From: Verrucomicrobiaceae bacterium
GTDB lineage: Bacteria > Verrucomicrobiota > Verrucomicrobiia > Verrucomicrobiales > Verrucomicrobiaceae
Assembly (NCBI GenBank): GCA_027484445.1
Contig: JAIXSY010000051.1
Location: 1-64,000, forward strand
Direction of reading: 5' to 3'
DNA: 64,000 nt
Under the pieces are notes generated by a model. The model saw only the letters and a program-made list of their open reading frames with translations. It was not told where the DNA came from and made no database searches. The position numbers and the translations under genes were made by a program. Shown one piece after another: positions 1 through 9,308 of the stretch (within the stretch, counting starts at the first letter, position 1; each line of letters starts with the position of its first letter).

Positions 1-144
1 GCGTGGGGTGAATCGGGGATGGCGTGTCGGTGGGTGGCCGGATCGGTATCGCACCCTTTCAGGGCGCGTGAACCTCGGGGGGCGGTTGGGGCGCGGAACC
101 CAGCCCTGCGGGCTGGGCTAAGGGATCACTGACCTTCGGCCCGT
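1..144 (+). repeat. Dispersed ~140-bp repeat, copy 1
   Basis: This stretch recurs at 469-612 with about 85-90% identity by eye and, inverted, at 326-455. Shared blocks are the palindrome-like TATCGCACCCTTTCAGGG, the stem-loop CAGCCCTGCGGGCTG and the tail GACCTTCGGCCCGTG. The copy starts at the first base of the window, so it may extend further left. No gene is visible between 145 and 325; one frame there (240-330) is open but unrecognised. Confidence 0.75.
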
Positions 145-325
145 GGTGGAGAATTCGGATGCACCGAGATGAGTTGAGGGTGGCTGGGCAGATGTCTGTG
201 AACCCATCGGACCCATCCAACACACCACCGCCCCTCAGATCGCTGCACGCATCGCCGAAGCCAAAGGACACGGAGTCGTTCAGCAAATCATCCCCATCCC
301 GCCATCATCGTCTCGTAGGTCTGGA

Positions 326-455
326 GGCCCAAAGGGCCGTCATTCCTTAGCCCAGCCCATCGGGCTGGGTCAACCGAGCCGTCACCGTCCCACCTTCGTC
401 GCGGCCTGAAAGGCTGCGATACCCTCCCGCACCGCCATCCGCCCGGTCCTGCCTG
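326..455 (-). repeat. Dispersed ~140-bp repeat, inverted copy 2
   Basis: Read on the minus strand, this stretch shows the same blocks as the copies at 1-144 and 469-612: a GGTATCGCAGCCTTTCAGG-like block and the stem-loop CAGCCCGATGGGCTG, followed by GGGCTAAGGAATGACGGCC. It is more diverged than the two direct copies are from each other. Confidence 0.6.
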
Positions 456-468
456 GCAAACGACGGCG

Positions 469-612
469 CGGGGTGAATCGGGGATGTTACGGCACTGGGT
501 AGCCGGATCGGTATCGCACCCTTTCAGGGCGCGTGCACATCGGGGGCGGTTGGGGCGCGGAACCCAGCCCTGTGGGCTGGGCTGAGGGATCACGGACCTT
601 CGGCCCGTGAGC
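469..612 (+). repeat. Dispersed ~140-bp repeat, copy 3
   Basis: Near-identical to 1-144, beginning GCGCGGGGTGAATCGGGG and ending GACCTTCGGCCCGTGA. It stops 15 bases short of the end of the first gene on the minus strand. With the inverted copy it could form alternative long hairpins. Confidence 0.75.
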
Positions 613-627
613 TTCAAGAAAGCAGGA

Positions 628-1140
628 TCAGATTTTGTCGGTGGCTACATGGCCGTCAGGCCCGAAACCAGGTTTGAAATGAAGCACCGTGCGTTCAACA
701 GAGACATGCCTTCCCGCAACATCTCGCTCCAGCCATTCGAGCACTTCGGGCCAACAACTCTTTAACTGTTGGGCAACTTCTTCGATAACAATGTCATTGG
801 GTTTTGTTAGGCCTAGACATCTTCGCCAAAGACATTGATCGGCACGAAACCAGCCACGTGTTGTTACTGATCTGAATCGCTGGAGGGATGCATGGCGATA
901 GGTTGCGACCTGGCCAACATAGCTTGTGGGATTCACGTCACCGAAATTCAAGACAAACCGTGGCAGATGATACTTCTCCCAATGAGAGTAGAGGAACTGT
1001 TCTTTACCCAGGTAATACCGTCGAAATTCGTGCAAGTGATTACCTTTGGCGCGTTGAAAACCCGCTTCAGCAAGCAAGGGATGAAGCGTTTCCTTGACCT
1101 TCTCTCTCAGTGATTTGGTGAGGGATTTTGGCTGACCCAT
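628..1140 (-). CDS. DUF4304-like protein
   Basis: A 170-residue soluble protein. Its N-terminal half (LREKVKETLHPLLAEAGF, then a basic stretch and FRRYY) resembles the opening of DUF4304 proteins, whose function is unknown. The ATG at 1140 is preferred because the longer start at 1215 would run into the 3' end of the upstream gene (stop at 1184). From 1140 the gap to that gene is 43 bases on the same strand, so read-through transcription is possible. No signal peptide or membrane segment is seen. The family assignment is by recollection of the motif and is moderate; the gene itself looks real. Confidence 0.6.
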   Translation of the reverse strand: MGQPKSLTKSLREKVKETLHPLLAEAGFQRAKGNHLHEFRRYYLGKEQFLYSHWEKYHLPRFVLNFGDVNPTSYVGQVATYRHASLQRFRSVTTRGWFRADQCLWRRCLGLTKPNDIVIEEVAQQLKSCWPEVLEWLERDVAGRHVSVERTVLHFKPGFGPDGHVATDKI

Positions 1141-1183
1141 TGGCGCACTACTTGGTTCTTTGATAGAGGGGTTAAAGCTTTCT

Positions 1184-4100
1184 TCACTCCACCACCGCCT
1201 GAGCCGCTCCTTCAAGCAGCTCCACGCGCAAACTCTGCATATCCGTGGCTTCGCGGTTGATGACGATGCTGATGGGGGTGACTCCGGCGGGGAGGTCGAG
1301 GGTGAGTTCGGGGGTGATTTCTTGCAGGGCTTTGTCGCCGACGACGATGTTCACGTTCTTCACGGCGCTGAGGCCGAGCTTCACTTTGCCGGGGGCGGCT
1401 TGCTTGAAGGCGAACTTGGCGATCTTGGGGAACCAGGGATACATTTTCTGGGCGTTCACGAGCTCGGAGAGCGGCAGATCACCACTGACTTGGGAAAAGC
1501 GCAGCTCCCACGGGTAGGGGGTCTCTTTTTCATGCAGGGCGTGCAGGCCGACGTGGCGGATGTGGTCGTTGGTGGCTTGGTCCATCGGGCCCATGACCTT
1601 CCAGGTGCGGACGTAGTGGTTGGGCTTGATCTTGTAAGCGCCTTCGCGGCCTAGCTCGGAGAGGAAGCGGACGAGGTCGATGAATTCGTCCTCGCGCAGG
1701 CTGGCGGTAAGGCCGGGCGGCATCATGCTGGCTGGGCTCATCTGGCGGTTGGCGATCTGCGCTTTGGGGATCTTTTGAAGCTGGTTCGCGGGATCGCGGA
1801 TGATGACTTCATCCCCACCGTCTTGCACGAGGCCACCGCTGAAGACTTTGCCGTCCTTGGTGCTGATGATGATCATGTGGTAGCCCTCTTTAATCTTCTT
1901 GGAGGGTTCCAGCAGGCTTTCGATGAGGTAATCGACCGGGGCACTGCCGCCGATGCTGACGAGGTTCGGGCCGAGCACGCCGCCGGCATCGCCGATGGCG
2001 TGGCAGGTCTGGCAGAGGAGCTGCTGGCGGCGGTAGATGGCCTCGCCACGGGCGGGATCACCGGCGGTTTTCACTTTTTCGACCATGGCGGCCATCTGCT
2101 CGGGCGTGAGGGCTTGGTTCATCTGCTTCACACCACCGGCGGTGCGCAGTGCGTCCTCCAGCGGGCCTTTGAGACCCCGGGTGGAGACCATGCGGATGCC
2201 TTCCACAGCGACGAAGTCAGGGATGCTCTTGCCGCCGAGTTCTTTGGCGAGCACGCCGGGGAGCTGCTTGTTTTTTAGGAAGGCATTCAGGATGGGGGCG
2301 GCCTCGCCGGTGGACTTGGCGGTGGCTAAAAACTCGATGGCACGCTTGGCAGCGAGCTGGGGACCGACATCGGTCAAACCCTGCACGGCGAGCGTGCGCA
2401 GGGCGGCGTTTTGCTGGAAGACTTTGTCAAAAAAGTCGCGTGACTTCACCCCACCGAGGCGGGCGAGGCCCTGCACGGCTCCATCGCGCACTCCAGAAGC
2501 GGTTTCAGGCGCGGTGAGGATGGCTTCGAGCTTCGGACGAGCGGCCTCGACCTTCCAAGCTCCAGCGAGGATGCAGGCGCGGTGGACGATTTCGGCCTTC
2601 GGGTTGGTGAGCCAGGCCTGCACGAGCGCTTCAGCACCTTCGGGCTTCACGTTGCGCGTGGTTCCGGCCTTCACGAGGGCATCCATGAGGCCGATGACCT
2701 GGGCGCTCATGGCGGGATCATTCACGAGCTGGCTCATTTCGAGAGCTTGCGCGGCATCGGCCGCATCTCCGGCCATGGCGAGCACGGCAGCGGCATCGTC
2801 AGCGGCGAGTTTTCCGGCTTTCAGCGAGGTCAAAAGCGGCTTCAGACCTTCGCTGCGTCCGGTTGCCTTCATGGCATACACGAGGTGCTTGGGGCTGTCG
2901 TTGAGCTTGAGGTCGCCTTTCAGCACGAGCGGCAGCCACACGTCGGTTTGCTCACGGGCAATGAGTTCCAGCAGGAAGTCCAAAGACTCGTCCATGGGCT
3001 TGTCGAGCGCACGCAGGGCGATCTCGAAGGCCTTCGGCTGGCGCACCTCCATGAGCGCACCCATGGCCCAGAGGCGCACTTGTGGGTTTTCATCAGCGAT
3101 GCCTTTGGCGAGCACTTCCATGGCATCCGGCAGCTCGCGCCAGCGGTGGGTGATGAGGCGATAGGCCGCCGAGCGGACGCGCTCGTCCGGGCTGGCGGCG
3201 AGCTCACGCCAGAGCTTGGCGGAGAATTTGTTCACGCCTTCACGGACCCAGGCAGCCTCCAAGAGATGGTGCCAGTAGTTGGCGTCGGCTTTGTCCAGCG
3301 CCTCGACCCAGGTTTTCAGCGCAGGCAGCACCTGCTCAGCACCTCGGGCACGCAGCTCTTGCTTGGCAAAGTGGCGCGTCCATTTGCGATCAGCCTTCAG
3401 CATTTCCAACAGCTCAGGCACGGGCGCACCGACAATCTTCGGCATCTCGCTCAGCGGGCGACCTTTGGCCGTGAGACGCCAGATACGGCCATGCACCTGA
3501 TCGCGACGCGGATCGCGGAAATCGACCTCGCCGTGCTGGATGATGGGGTTGTACCAATCGGCGATGTAAAGCGCGCCATCAGGACCGGTGCGGATGTCGA
3601 TCGGGCGGAAGGCACGATGGTTCGAAGCGAGCACATCTGCCTCCTGCTTGGCGATGTAGCTGCTGCCGTTCGGCGTGACGCGGAATCGGTTTGTGCGGTT
3701 GCCGCGGAAGTCATTCGTGACCCAGGTGCCCTGCCAGTCGGCGGGCCAATGCGGATCATCGATGTATTCCAGGCCGCACTGCTTCGGCTGGCCTGGGCTC
3801 AGGCCGCTGAGCGTGCGCTTGGCTCCGGGCGAGGTTTTGAAAACACTGCCGAGGAAGATGAAGTTTAGCCCCTCGCCGCCTGCGCCATCCGTGGCGAAGG
3901 ACTGGCCCCAGCGGTCAAATTCATAGCCCCAGGGGTTGATGAGGCCTTTGCTCACGATCTCCAGCCTGCGAGTCTCCGGGCGGAACTCCCACACACCACC
4001 ACCCATCAGGCGGCGCACGCCGTGGGGTGTCTCGACATGGCTGTGAATGTAGATGGACTGGAGAAACGACAGCAACCCCTCCGGCGTGTGGCGCATGGTG

Positions 4101-4597
4101 TGCAGCAGGTGATGCGTGTCTTCCGTGCCGAAGCCGCTGAGCACGATGGTGCGTTCGTCGGCTTTCAGATCGCCATTCGTGTCCTTGAGGAAAAGCACCT
4201 CGGTCGAGTTCGCCACATACGCGCCGCCATCGCCAGGAATCACGGCGGTGGGGATGTGCAGATTCTCGGCGAAGACCGTCGATTTGTCCGCCTTGCCGTC
4301 TTTGTCCGTGTCTTCCAGTACGATGACCTGATCCTTCGTGCCATCGCCCGGCTTGATCTGCGGATACGTCGTGCTGCTGACGACCCAGAGATGGCCCTGC
4401 GCATCCCAATTCATCTGCACCGGCTTCGCGATCATCGGCTCCTGCGCCCAGAGCGAGACCTCAATGCCCTCCGGCACCACGAAGCCTGCCTTTTGCACCT
4501 CGGGGTTCGGATCAGGCACATCAGCCGCCGATTTGGGCTGGGAGGCGAGCGCAGGGATGGCCAAAAATGGCAGAACAAAAAGGGCGCGTGAGATCAT
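1184..4597 (-). CDS. PVC-type dehydrogenase with HEAT repeats and cytochrome c domain (copy 1)
   Basis: A secreted protein of 1137 residues. A signal peptide (MISRALFVLPFLAIPALAS) is followed by a beta-propeller of the 'putative membrane-bound dehydrogenase' type, with the calcium-loop-like repeats DTDKDGKADKS and DTNGDLKADER. A helical HEAT-like region covers about 460-830, then comes a heme c domain with CQTCH at 862-866 and a C-terminal extension of about 200 residues unlike copy 2 at 12241. Families of this architecture are abundant in Planctomycetes and Verrucomicrobia and are thought to oxidise sugars in the periplasm; the substrate is unknown. The open frame continues upstream to 5683 but that part overlaps the gene at 4754, so the ATG at 4597 with its signal peptide is the start. 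It is divergent from the DUF6807 gene across about 155 bases. Confidence 0.9.
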   Translation of the reverse strand: MISRALFVLPFLAIPALASQPKSAADVPDPNPEVQKAGFVVPEGIEVSLWAQEPMIAKPVQMNWDAQGHLWVVSSTTYPQIKPGDGTKDQVIVLEDTDKDGKADKSTVFAENLHIPTAVIPGDGGAYVANSTEVLFLKDTNGDLKADERTIVLSGFGTEDTHHLLHTMRHTPEGLLSFLQSIYIHSHVETPHGVRRLMGGGVWEFRPETRRLEIVSKGLINPWGYEFDRWGQSFATDGAGGEGLNFIFLGSVFKTSPGAKRTLSGLSPGQPKQCGLEYIDDPHWPADWQGTWVTNDFRGNRTNRFRVTPNGSSYIAKQEADVLASNHRAFRPIDIRTGPDGALYIADWYNPIIQHGEVDFRDPRRDQVHGRIWRLTAKGRPLSEMPKIVGAPVPELLEMLKADRKWTRHFAKQELRARGAEQVLPALKTWVEALDKADANYWHHLLEAAWVREGVNKFSAKLWRELAASPDERVRSAAYRLITHRWRELPDAMEVLAKGIADENPQVRLWAMGALMEVRQPKAFEIALRALDKPMDESLDFLLELIAREQTDVWLPLVLKGDLKLNDSPKHLVYAMKATGRSEGLKPLLTSLKAGKLAADDAAAVLAMAGDAADAAQALEMSQLVNDPAMSAQVIGLMDALVKAGTTRNVKPEGAEALVQAWLTNPKAEIVHRACILAGAWKVEAARPKLEAILTAPETASGVRDGAVQGLARLGGVKSRDFFDKVFQQNAALRTLAVQGLTDVGPQLAAKRAIEFLATAKSTGEAAPILNAFLKNKQLPGVLAKELGGKSIPDFVAVEGIRMVSTRGLKGPLEDALRTAGGVKQMNQALTPEQMAAMVEKVKTAGDPARGEAIYRRQQLLCQTCHAIGDAGGVLGPNLVSIGGSAPVDYLIESLLEPSKKIKEGYHMIIISTKDGKVFSGGLVQDGGDEVIIRDPANQLQKIPKAQIANRQMSPASMMPPGLTASLREDEFIDLVRFLSELGREGAYKIKPNHYVRTWKVMGPMDQATNDHIRHVGLHALHEKETPYPWELRFSQVSGDLPLSELVNAQKMYPWFPKIAKFAFKQAAPGKVKLGLSAVKNVNIVVGDKALQEITPELTLDLPAGVTPISIVINREATDMQSLRVELLEGAAQAVVE

Positions 4598-4753
4598 GAG
4601 AAAGTTGGGGCCGAATTGTACGCCGTGTCGAGGCTCGTTTGGCAAGAAGTTCCTGCCGGCTGATGGATTCCGTTCCGTTCTTTCCCCTCCGACCTGAAGC
4701 CCTTCGGAAGAAAAGCTGGCTTGCTCTCGTTTGTTCGTGCTCTTTTTCCTTCC

Positions 4754-5746
4754 ATGATGATTTCCCGCCTTTGTTCTGCGTTCCTTTTCCTGGCCCTCAT
4801 GCCTGCGATGGCCATAGCCGCTTCTTTTTCCGTCGAAAAAACGCCCACGGGGGGGGCGATCGTGAAGCTGGATGGCGACTTTCTGACCGAACTGGTCGTG
4901 GATCAGGCAAACAAAACCTACCTCTGGCCCATCATCGGTACCAGCGGCGTCACCATGACCCGTGCGTATCCGATGAAAACCGTGGAAGGCGAGCAGCACG
5001 ATCACCCGCACCATCGTGGCCTCTGCTTTGGCCATGAAAACATCGCTGGTTATGACACCTGGGCTGAGCGCGCCACCTTTGGCGACAGCGAAAAGACCGC
5101 CGAGCGAGTGAAGCACCTGGGGGCGATCAAGCTGCGCGAAATCACCGACATGAAAGGCGGTGAAAAAGCCACGATCCGCACGGTCTCCGACTACGTGGAT
5201 GCGGCTGGCAAAAAGACCTCTGAAGAAGTCCGCGAATACGTCTTTGCCGTCCAAGGCGGCAACCGCGTGATCGACGTGGACATCGTTCTCATCGCCAGCG
5301 AAGGCGACATCCTGGTGGACGATAAAAAAGACGCTGGACTGAGCATCCGTGTGCCTAGCGAGATGGCCGTGGATCGCGGCAAGGAAGGCGACAAAGGCAC
5401 CGGCAAGATCATCAACAGCGAAGGCCAGACTGACGAAGACGCCTGGGGCAAGCGCGCCACCTGGGTGGACTACCACGGCACCGTGGGGGGCAAAGCTGTC
5501 GGTGTGGCCATGCTGAACCACCCCAGCAGCTTTCGCCATCCCACGCCCTGGCATGTGCGCACCTACGGCCTCTTCACGGCAAATCCTTTCGGCCTTTCCC
5601 AACTGAAGCTGCAGGAGAAGAGCGGTGCGGTGACGCTGAAAAAGGGAGAGAAGATCACCCTGCGTCATCGCTTTGTTTTCCACGATGGCGATGAGAAGAC
5701 TGGCAAGATCGCCGAAGCCTACGAGGCCTACGCGAAGGAACCCTGA
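4754..5746 (+). CDS. Secreted DUF6807 (PmoA-like) protein
   Basis: A protein of 330 residues with a signal peptide (MMISRLCSAFLFLALMPAMA). The block DHPHHRGLCFGHENI is the hallmark of DUF6807, a family sometimes labelled 'PmoA family' without being a true methane monooxygenase subunit. Further conserved-looking blocks are RVPSEMAVDRGKEGDKG and LNHPSSFRHPTPWHVR. The His-rich motif suggests a metal or sugar site. Members usually sit beside carbohydrate oxidoreductases, and here the neighbour is a PVC dehydrogenase transcribed divergently. The ATG at 4754 is preferred to 4721 because the signal peptide then starts at the terminus; ATG at 4757 is also possible. Confidence 0.85.
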   Translation: MMISRLCSAFLFLALMPAMAIAASFSVEKTPTGGAIVKLDGDFLTELVVDQANKTYLWPIIGTSGVTMTRAYPMKTVEGEQHDHPHHRGLCFGHENIAGYDTWAERATFGDSEKTAERVKHLGAIKLREITDMKGGEKATIRTVSDYVDAAGKKTSEEVREYVFAVQGGNRVIDVDIVLIASEGDILVDDKKDAGLSIRVPSEMAVDRGKEGDKGTGKIINSEGQTDEDAWGKRATWVDYHGTVGGKAVGVAMLNHPSSFRHPTPWHVRTYGLFTANPFGLSQLKLQEKSGAVTLKKGEKITLRHRFVFHDGDEKTGKIAEAYEAYAKEP

Positions 5747-5786
5747 TTCACCCCAAATGATTCGAGCTGAGACGGCTCAGGCCAAC

Positions 5787-7202
5787 TCATTTGCGCTTCT
5801 TTCGACGCCGTGAGTTGGCTTTTTTGTTGGGTCGATGGCTGCTTGGTGAGGACCGAGAAGCATCCGACTTCACAACCGCTGTCGTGCTTCGCGATGGGTT
5901 CATCTTGGCCCGAATCTGACGCAGCACATACAAACAAGCCAACGTGGCAGACAGCATCTGCACCAGCACGGTGGACAAGGCGATGCCTGCAGCGCCCATG
6001 GTGCGCATGAGCAGAGCATTCAGCGCAGCATTGCCGACAAGGCCAATCGCCGAAAGAATGACGATGAAACGGGTGGCCTGCATGGCCACCACGACACGGG
6101 AGGCAAGACTGCCCAAGATGTAAAACGGGATCTGCAACGCAGCATAGCGCAGCACGGCAGCCACGCGCTCTGTGTCCGTCGGTGAAAAAGAACCACGCTC
6201 AAACAGCAGGCGAATGACCCATGGGGCCAGCGTGCAGAGCAGCAAGGCCGCCGGCAAGGCGAGACTCAAGATGAGACCCGCGCTGGTGAATAGCTGCCGA
6301 CGCACACCCTGCCAATCGCGTCGAGCAACCTTGTCCGCAAAGTAAGGGAAGAGCACATCGCAGCTCGGGGCTGCGGTGACCGCCAGGATGATGCCACAGA
6401 CCTTATCCGTGTAGCCTAAAACCGCCACGCTGCCCGCTTCGAGCCAGGAGGCCATGGTTTGATCCACGACCACCGTGCTGCTGAAGATGCCGCCCGCGAA
6501 CAAAAAGGGCAGCGCATTTTGCACCACGGTCTTGGCCTCAGGCTCCCAACGACGCAGGCTAGCGAGCAGGAGCGCTGGCGTCAGCCCTTCTTTCCGGGCC
6601 AGCACGATCATCAGCGCTAGCAAGTGCAGCAAGGCCCCCACCACCGTGCCCTGCACCAGCACCTCTACCCGCAGTGGGCCGGGTGCAGCAAACAGCCAGA
6701 CTAAAATCGCCACGGGCACCAGCATCGGTGTCGATGTGGCAGCGGTGAAGCATTTGTCGGCGCGCAGCCATGTGCCCAGTTGGTAACTCATGCCAAAGCA
6801 CAGCATGAAGGGCATGAGCCCCCGCATGAGTTGGATCGCCAAAGTCTTTTTCTCTGGAGAAAAGCCACGTGCAGCCAACTGAACGATCCAAGGTGCTGCC
6901 ACGAACAGGATCACAGCCATGGCAAAAAGGCTAAGCATGTGGATGACACTGCTCTGCACCGCAAGGCGACGAGCGCTGGCGGGATCTCTCTGGTGCAAAA
7001 CCTCAGCGTGAAGGGGCAAGAACGCTTCTGGCAATCCACCACCGATGAGTGCAGCCACGAAAGTCAGCAGCCCAAATGAAAACATAAAGGCATCGAGCTC
7101 ATCGCTAATGCCGAACCGACCTGCAACCGCTGCATCTTTGACGAAAGAGACGGCCTTTGAAACGACCGTGAGCAGCGCCACCAGCACAAAGCCAGACACC
7201 AT
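5787..7202 (-). CDS. murJ: MurJ/MviN-type lipid II flippase
   Basis: A polytopic membrane protein of about 471 residues with the MurJ pattern of some 14 hydrophobic segments. The N-terminal block LLTVVSKAVSFVKDAAVAGR matches the family's first helix, and LLFERGSFSPTDTERVA matches the conserved loop before the last helices. MurJ moves lipid-linked peptidoglycan precursor across the inner membrane. The C-terminus ends in a basic tail (KKANSRRRKKRK). The frame is open up to 7352, overlapping the upstream gene; the ATG at 7202 fits the family's N-terminus best, and a TTG at 7271 is the main alternative. It is last in a four-gene minus-strand run starting at 9140. Confidence 0.88.
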   Translation of the reverse strand: MVSGFVLVALLTVVSKAVSFVKDAAVAGRFGISDELDAFMFSFGLLTFVAALIGGGLPEAFLPLHAEVLHQRDPASARRLAVQSSVIHMLSLFAMAVILFVAAPWIVQLAARGFSPEKKTLAIQLMRGLMPFMLCFGMSYQLGTWLRADKCFTAATSTPMLVPVAILVWLFAAPGPLRVEVLVQGTVVGALLHLLALMIVLARKEGLTPALLLASLRRWEPEAKTVVQNALPFLFAGGIFSSTVVVDQTMASWLEAGSVAVLGYTDKVCGIILAVTAAPSCDVLFPYFADKVARRDWQGVRRQLFTSAGLILSLALPAALLLCTLAPWVIRLLFERGSFSPTDTERVAAVLRYAALQIPFYILGSLASRVVVAMQATRFIVILSAIGLVGNAALNALLMRTMGAAGIALSTVLVQMLSATLACLYVLRQIRAKMNPSRSTTAVVKSDASRSSPSSHRPNKKANSRRRKKRK

Positions 7203-7317
7203 GCGTGAGCCTAGACCACGCTGAAGCGATGAAGGAAGCAGGGCGATGAGCTTGAGGAACAGGGCGTGCAAGACGCAGGAAGCATAAGAGCCCCTGCAGG
7301 CCTGAGCAAGGTTAGGC

Positions 7318-7689
7318 TCAGGCCTTTCCGAGCCACAGCATGCGCAGCCCAAAGATCACCAACACCACACCGAAGACACGCGTCAGCATGGCATTGCTCA
7401 TCGCACGCATCCAATCCGCGCCGAACCAAGCAAAGAGCGAGGCGGAAAGCGCGGTGACAACGGCCACTCGCCAGTCCACGAGACCATGCTTCGCATTTTG
7501 CACCGTCGCCATCAGAGCCGTGGGGATGATGATGGCCAAGCTGGTGGCCACGGCTGTTTTTTGCGGAAGGGCCAGCAGACTGACGAAGGCTGGCACCATG
7601 ACGACTCCCCCGCCCACTCCGCAAAGCGCAGCGATGACACCCGCGATCACGCCGATGCTGAGGCACTTGAGCAGCAGGAGCGTGTTCAT
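7318..7689 (-). CDS. Half-length TSUP (TauE/SafE) family permease
   Basis: A protein of 123 residues with about four transmembrane segments. The N-terminal block GVIAGVIAALCGVGGGVVMV is the signature glycine-rich helix of the TSUP family, whose full-length members (about 250 residues) carry two such halves and export sulfite or related organosulfur anions. Only one half is present, so it may work as a homodimer. It starts 3 bases after the stop of the preceding gene (7693), consistent with translational coupling, and precedes murJ. The substrate cannot be told from sequence. Confidence 0.85.
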   Translation of the reverse strand: MNTLLLLKCLSIGVIAGVIAALCGVGGGVVMVPAFVSLLALPQKTAVATSLAIIIPTALMATVQNAKHGLVDWRVAVVTALSASLFAWFGADWMRAMSNAMLTRVFGVVLVIFGLRMLWLGKA

Positions 7690-7692
7690 GGT

Positions 7693-8208
7693 CTAGAAGC
7701 CCGCGCGTTGCATGATGCGGTCGAGCTGCTGTTGAAATTTAGGAATGTCTCCCTTTGGAGGTTGGTAGCCCTGGGGCGCACCGCCAAGGCCTAGGCGTCC
7801 GAATTGATCCAGATACCACGTGGCAGTCTGGCCATCGCTGAAGGTCACTTTGCCCGAGATCAAGGCTCCTGGGATGGCGATCTGATCGGCGGTGAGGGTC
7901 ACTTCTGCCCCAGGCTCGTTTTCGGGTTCGATCTCCGTCTCGGCCAGTGCAGACGCTGGCTCTTCCCAAGCCTCCGGCTCGGGTTCTTTGGGCGCAGCGG
8001 CCGGCGGAGCTTCAGGCTCAGGTTTCGGCTGCTCGCGCGGCTTGTCCTTCAGGCGCACGCCCACATCCAGCATGAGCAAGCGCGCCTCCAGATAGGTCAG
8101 GGAGATGCCGAATTCACTTTTCAGCCGCGTTTGCACGTCATTGAGCGTGGCTCCATCGGCAGCCCAGCTTTCGACCAGGGCGAGTTGTTCTTGAGTCAGG
8201 TTGGACAT
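7693..8208 (-). CDS. Conserved protein with Pro/Glu-rich linker, function unknown
   Basis: A soluble protein of 171 residues in three parts. The N-terminal helical region (1-55) contains LTQEQLALVESWAADGA and a YLEARLLMLDVG helix. A Pro/Glu/Ala-rich linker covers about 60-105, and a C-terminal beta-rich part includes SGKVTFSDGQTATWYLDQFG. I recall similar unannotated proteins in other Verrucomicrobia but know no function. The ATG at 8208 is chosen because the region upstream of it lacks the family-like sequence. It lies 35 bases after the stop of 8244 and 3 bases before the TSUP gene, so it looks like an operon member. Confidence 0.75.
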   Translation of the reverse strand: MSNLTQEQLALVESWAADGATLNDVQTRLKSEFGISLTYLEARLLMLDVGVRLKDKPREQPKPEPEAPPAAAPKEPEPEAWEEPASALAETEIEPENEPGAEVTLTADQIAIPGALISGKVTFSDGQTATWYLDQFGRLGLGGAPQGYQPPKGDIPKFQQQLDRIMQRAGF

Positions 8209-8243
8209 GGTTTGGGGAAAAAAGATGCGCAGGAGCCGTGAGC

Positions 8244-9140
8244 TCACTCCTTCATCGGGTCAGTGACGATCTTGGCCAGTTGCGCGGCTTTGTCCGCCAG
8301 CTGCTTGACCTGATCTTCCGTGAGAGATTTCGTTTCGGGCCTGCCCATCAGCGGGGCGATCTCCGTTAACCCGGTTTGCAGGGCTTTGAGCGCTGCGTTT
8401 TGCTGCAGCGCCGGGTTCAGATTGCTCAGGCTCGCGCTGTAATACTCGGCAATGTCTGGCCGGATCAGGCGCTGAGTTTTCTCCGGCGTGTAGAAGTCGG
8501 CGACACTGCGGGTGGCGATCTCAAAGGCACGCACCCAGCCGCCGAGACTGACCAGGTGGGCGATGTCCACATCGCGCAGCTGCACCATTTCGGCCTCCAC
8601 ATCGGCCTGCGTCAGGGCCAACTCCGTGCGCAGCTTGTCCCACTGACCTTCGATGCTGTGCTCAAAGAGGCTCTGCGTGTGGCGATTCATCCGCTGGCCT
8701 GTGCCTAGCACTTTGGCATACTTGATCAGGGCACGCCCCACATCCTCCATGGCGTCCACTTTTTCACACTGCACGATCAGGAAACCATCTGCAATCAAGC
8801 TGCCGAGGCCGAGAGAGACCAACACGCGGTCGCCGGGTGTTTTCCGGGTGATGGGACGCTTCAGCGCATCATAGGAGAGCTTGCCCAAGCCATCGAGCAT
8901 CTCGAAGAGCTTGCGGATGCTCGGTGTGGTGAACTCGTTCACGCCGAATTCTTCACGCACGTGCTCATCGCCCAGCAGATCCTCAGGAATGTTCGCCTTG
9001 CCAGCCTCCGCACCTGGCTTTGGTGGAATGGGAGGCGGAGCTGACGGTGTGGGCACCTGGGCCAGGCTAGACATCGCCAAAAGGCTGCCAAACAGCCCCA
9101 AGAGGCAGGGGCGGATGCGGAGATTGCCGGGAAAGTGCAT
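8244..9140 (-). CDS. Secreted protein of unknown function
   Basis: A protein of 298 residues beginning with a signal peptide (basic MHFPGNLRIR, a hydrophobic stretch to about residue 31, then LAQ cleavage). A Pro-rich spacer (PSAPPPIPPKPG) follows, then a helical domain with EFTTPSIRKLFEMLDGLGKL. The charged C-terminal helix TEDQVKQLADKAAQLAKIV suggests an extended or oligomeric form. I do not recognise a named family. The ATG at 9140 is preferred because the signal peptide starts there. It heads the minus-strand run 9140-5787; the 168 bases to the divergent gene at 9309 should hold both promoters. Confidence 0.75.
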   Translation of the reverse strand: MHFPGNLRIRPCLLGLFGSLLAMSSLAQVPTPSAPPPIPPKPGAEAGKANIPEDLLGDEHVREEFGVNEFTTPSIRKLFEMLDGLGKLSYDALKRPITRKTPGDRVLVSLGLGSLIADGFLIVQCEKVDAMEDVGRALIKYAKVLGTGQRMNRHTQSLFEHSIEGQWDKLRTELALTQADVEAEMVQLRDVDIAHLVSLGGWVRAFEIATRSVADFYTPEKTQRLIRPDIAEYYSASLSNLNPALQQNAALKALQTGLTEIAPLMGRPETKSLTEDQVKQLADKAAQLAKIVTDPMKE

Positions 9141-9308
9141 GGGAAAAGAATTACGTGCGGATGGCGCAGTTTTCCACGGAATGCAAACACCTGCCGCAGA
9201 GGTTTGCCGTGCACCGAGCCAACCCACCGCCTTTGCCCTAACCGAACCGTCTCGAAAAGCCAAATGATCGACAAGGAGCAGCCAACCCGTTAATGGCACT
9301 CTCCTCCC

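Noticed and set aside
2037..3868. Long plus-strand frames opposite dehydrogenase 1 (375 and 428 codons)
   Set aside because: They are shadows of a GC-rich gene; no recognisable domains.
4598..5683. Open frame extending dehydrogenase 1 upstream by about 360 codons
   Set aside because: It lies opposite the DUF6807 gene, lacks family sequence, and a signal peptide begins at ATG 4597.
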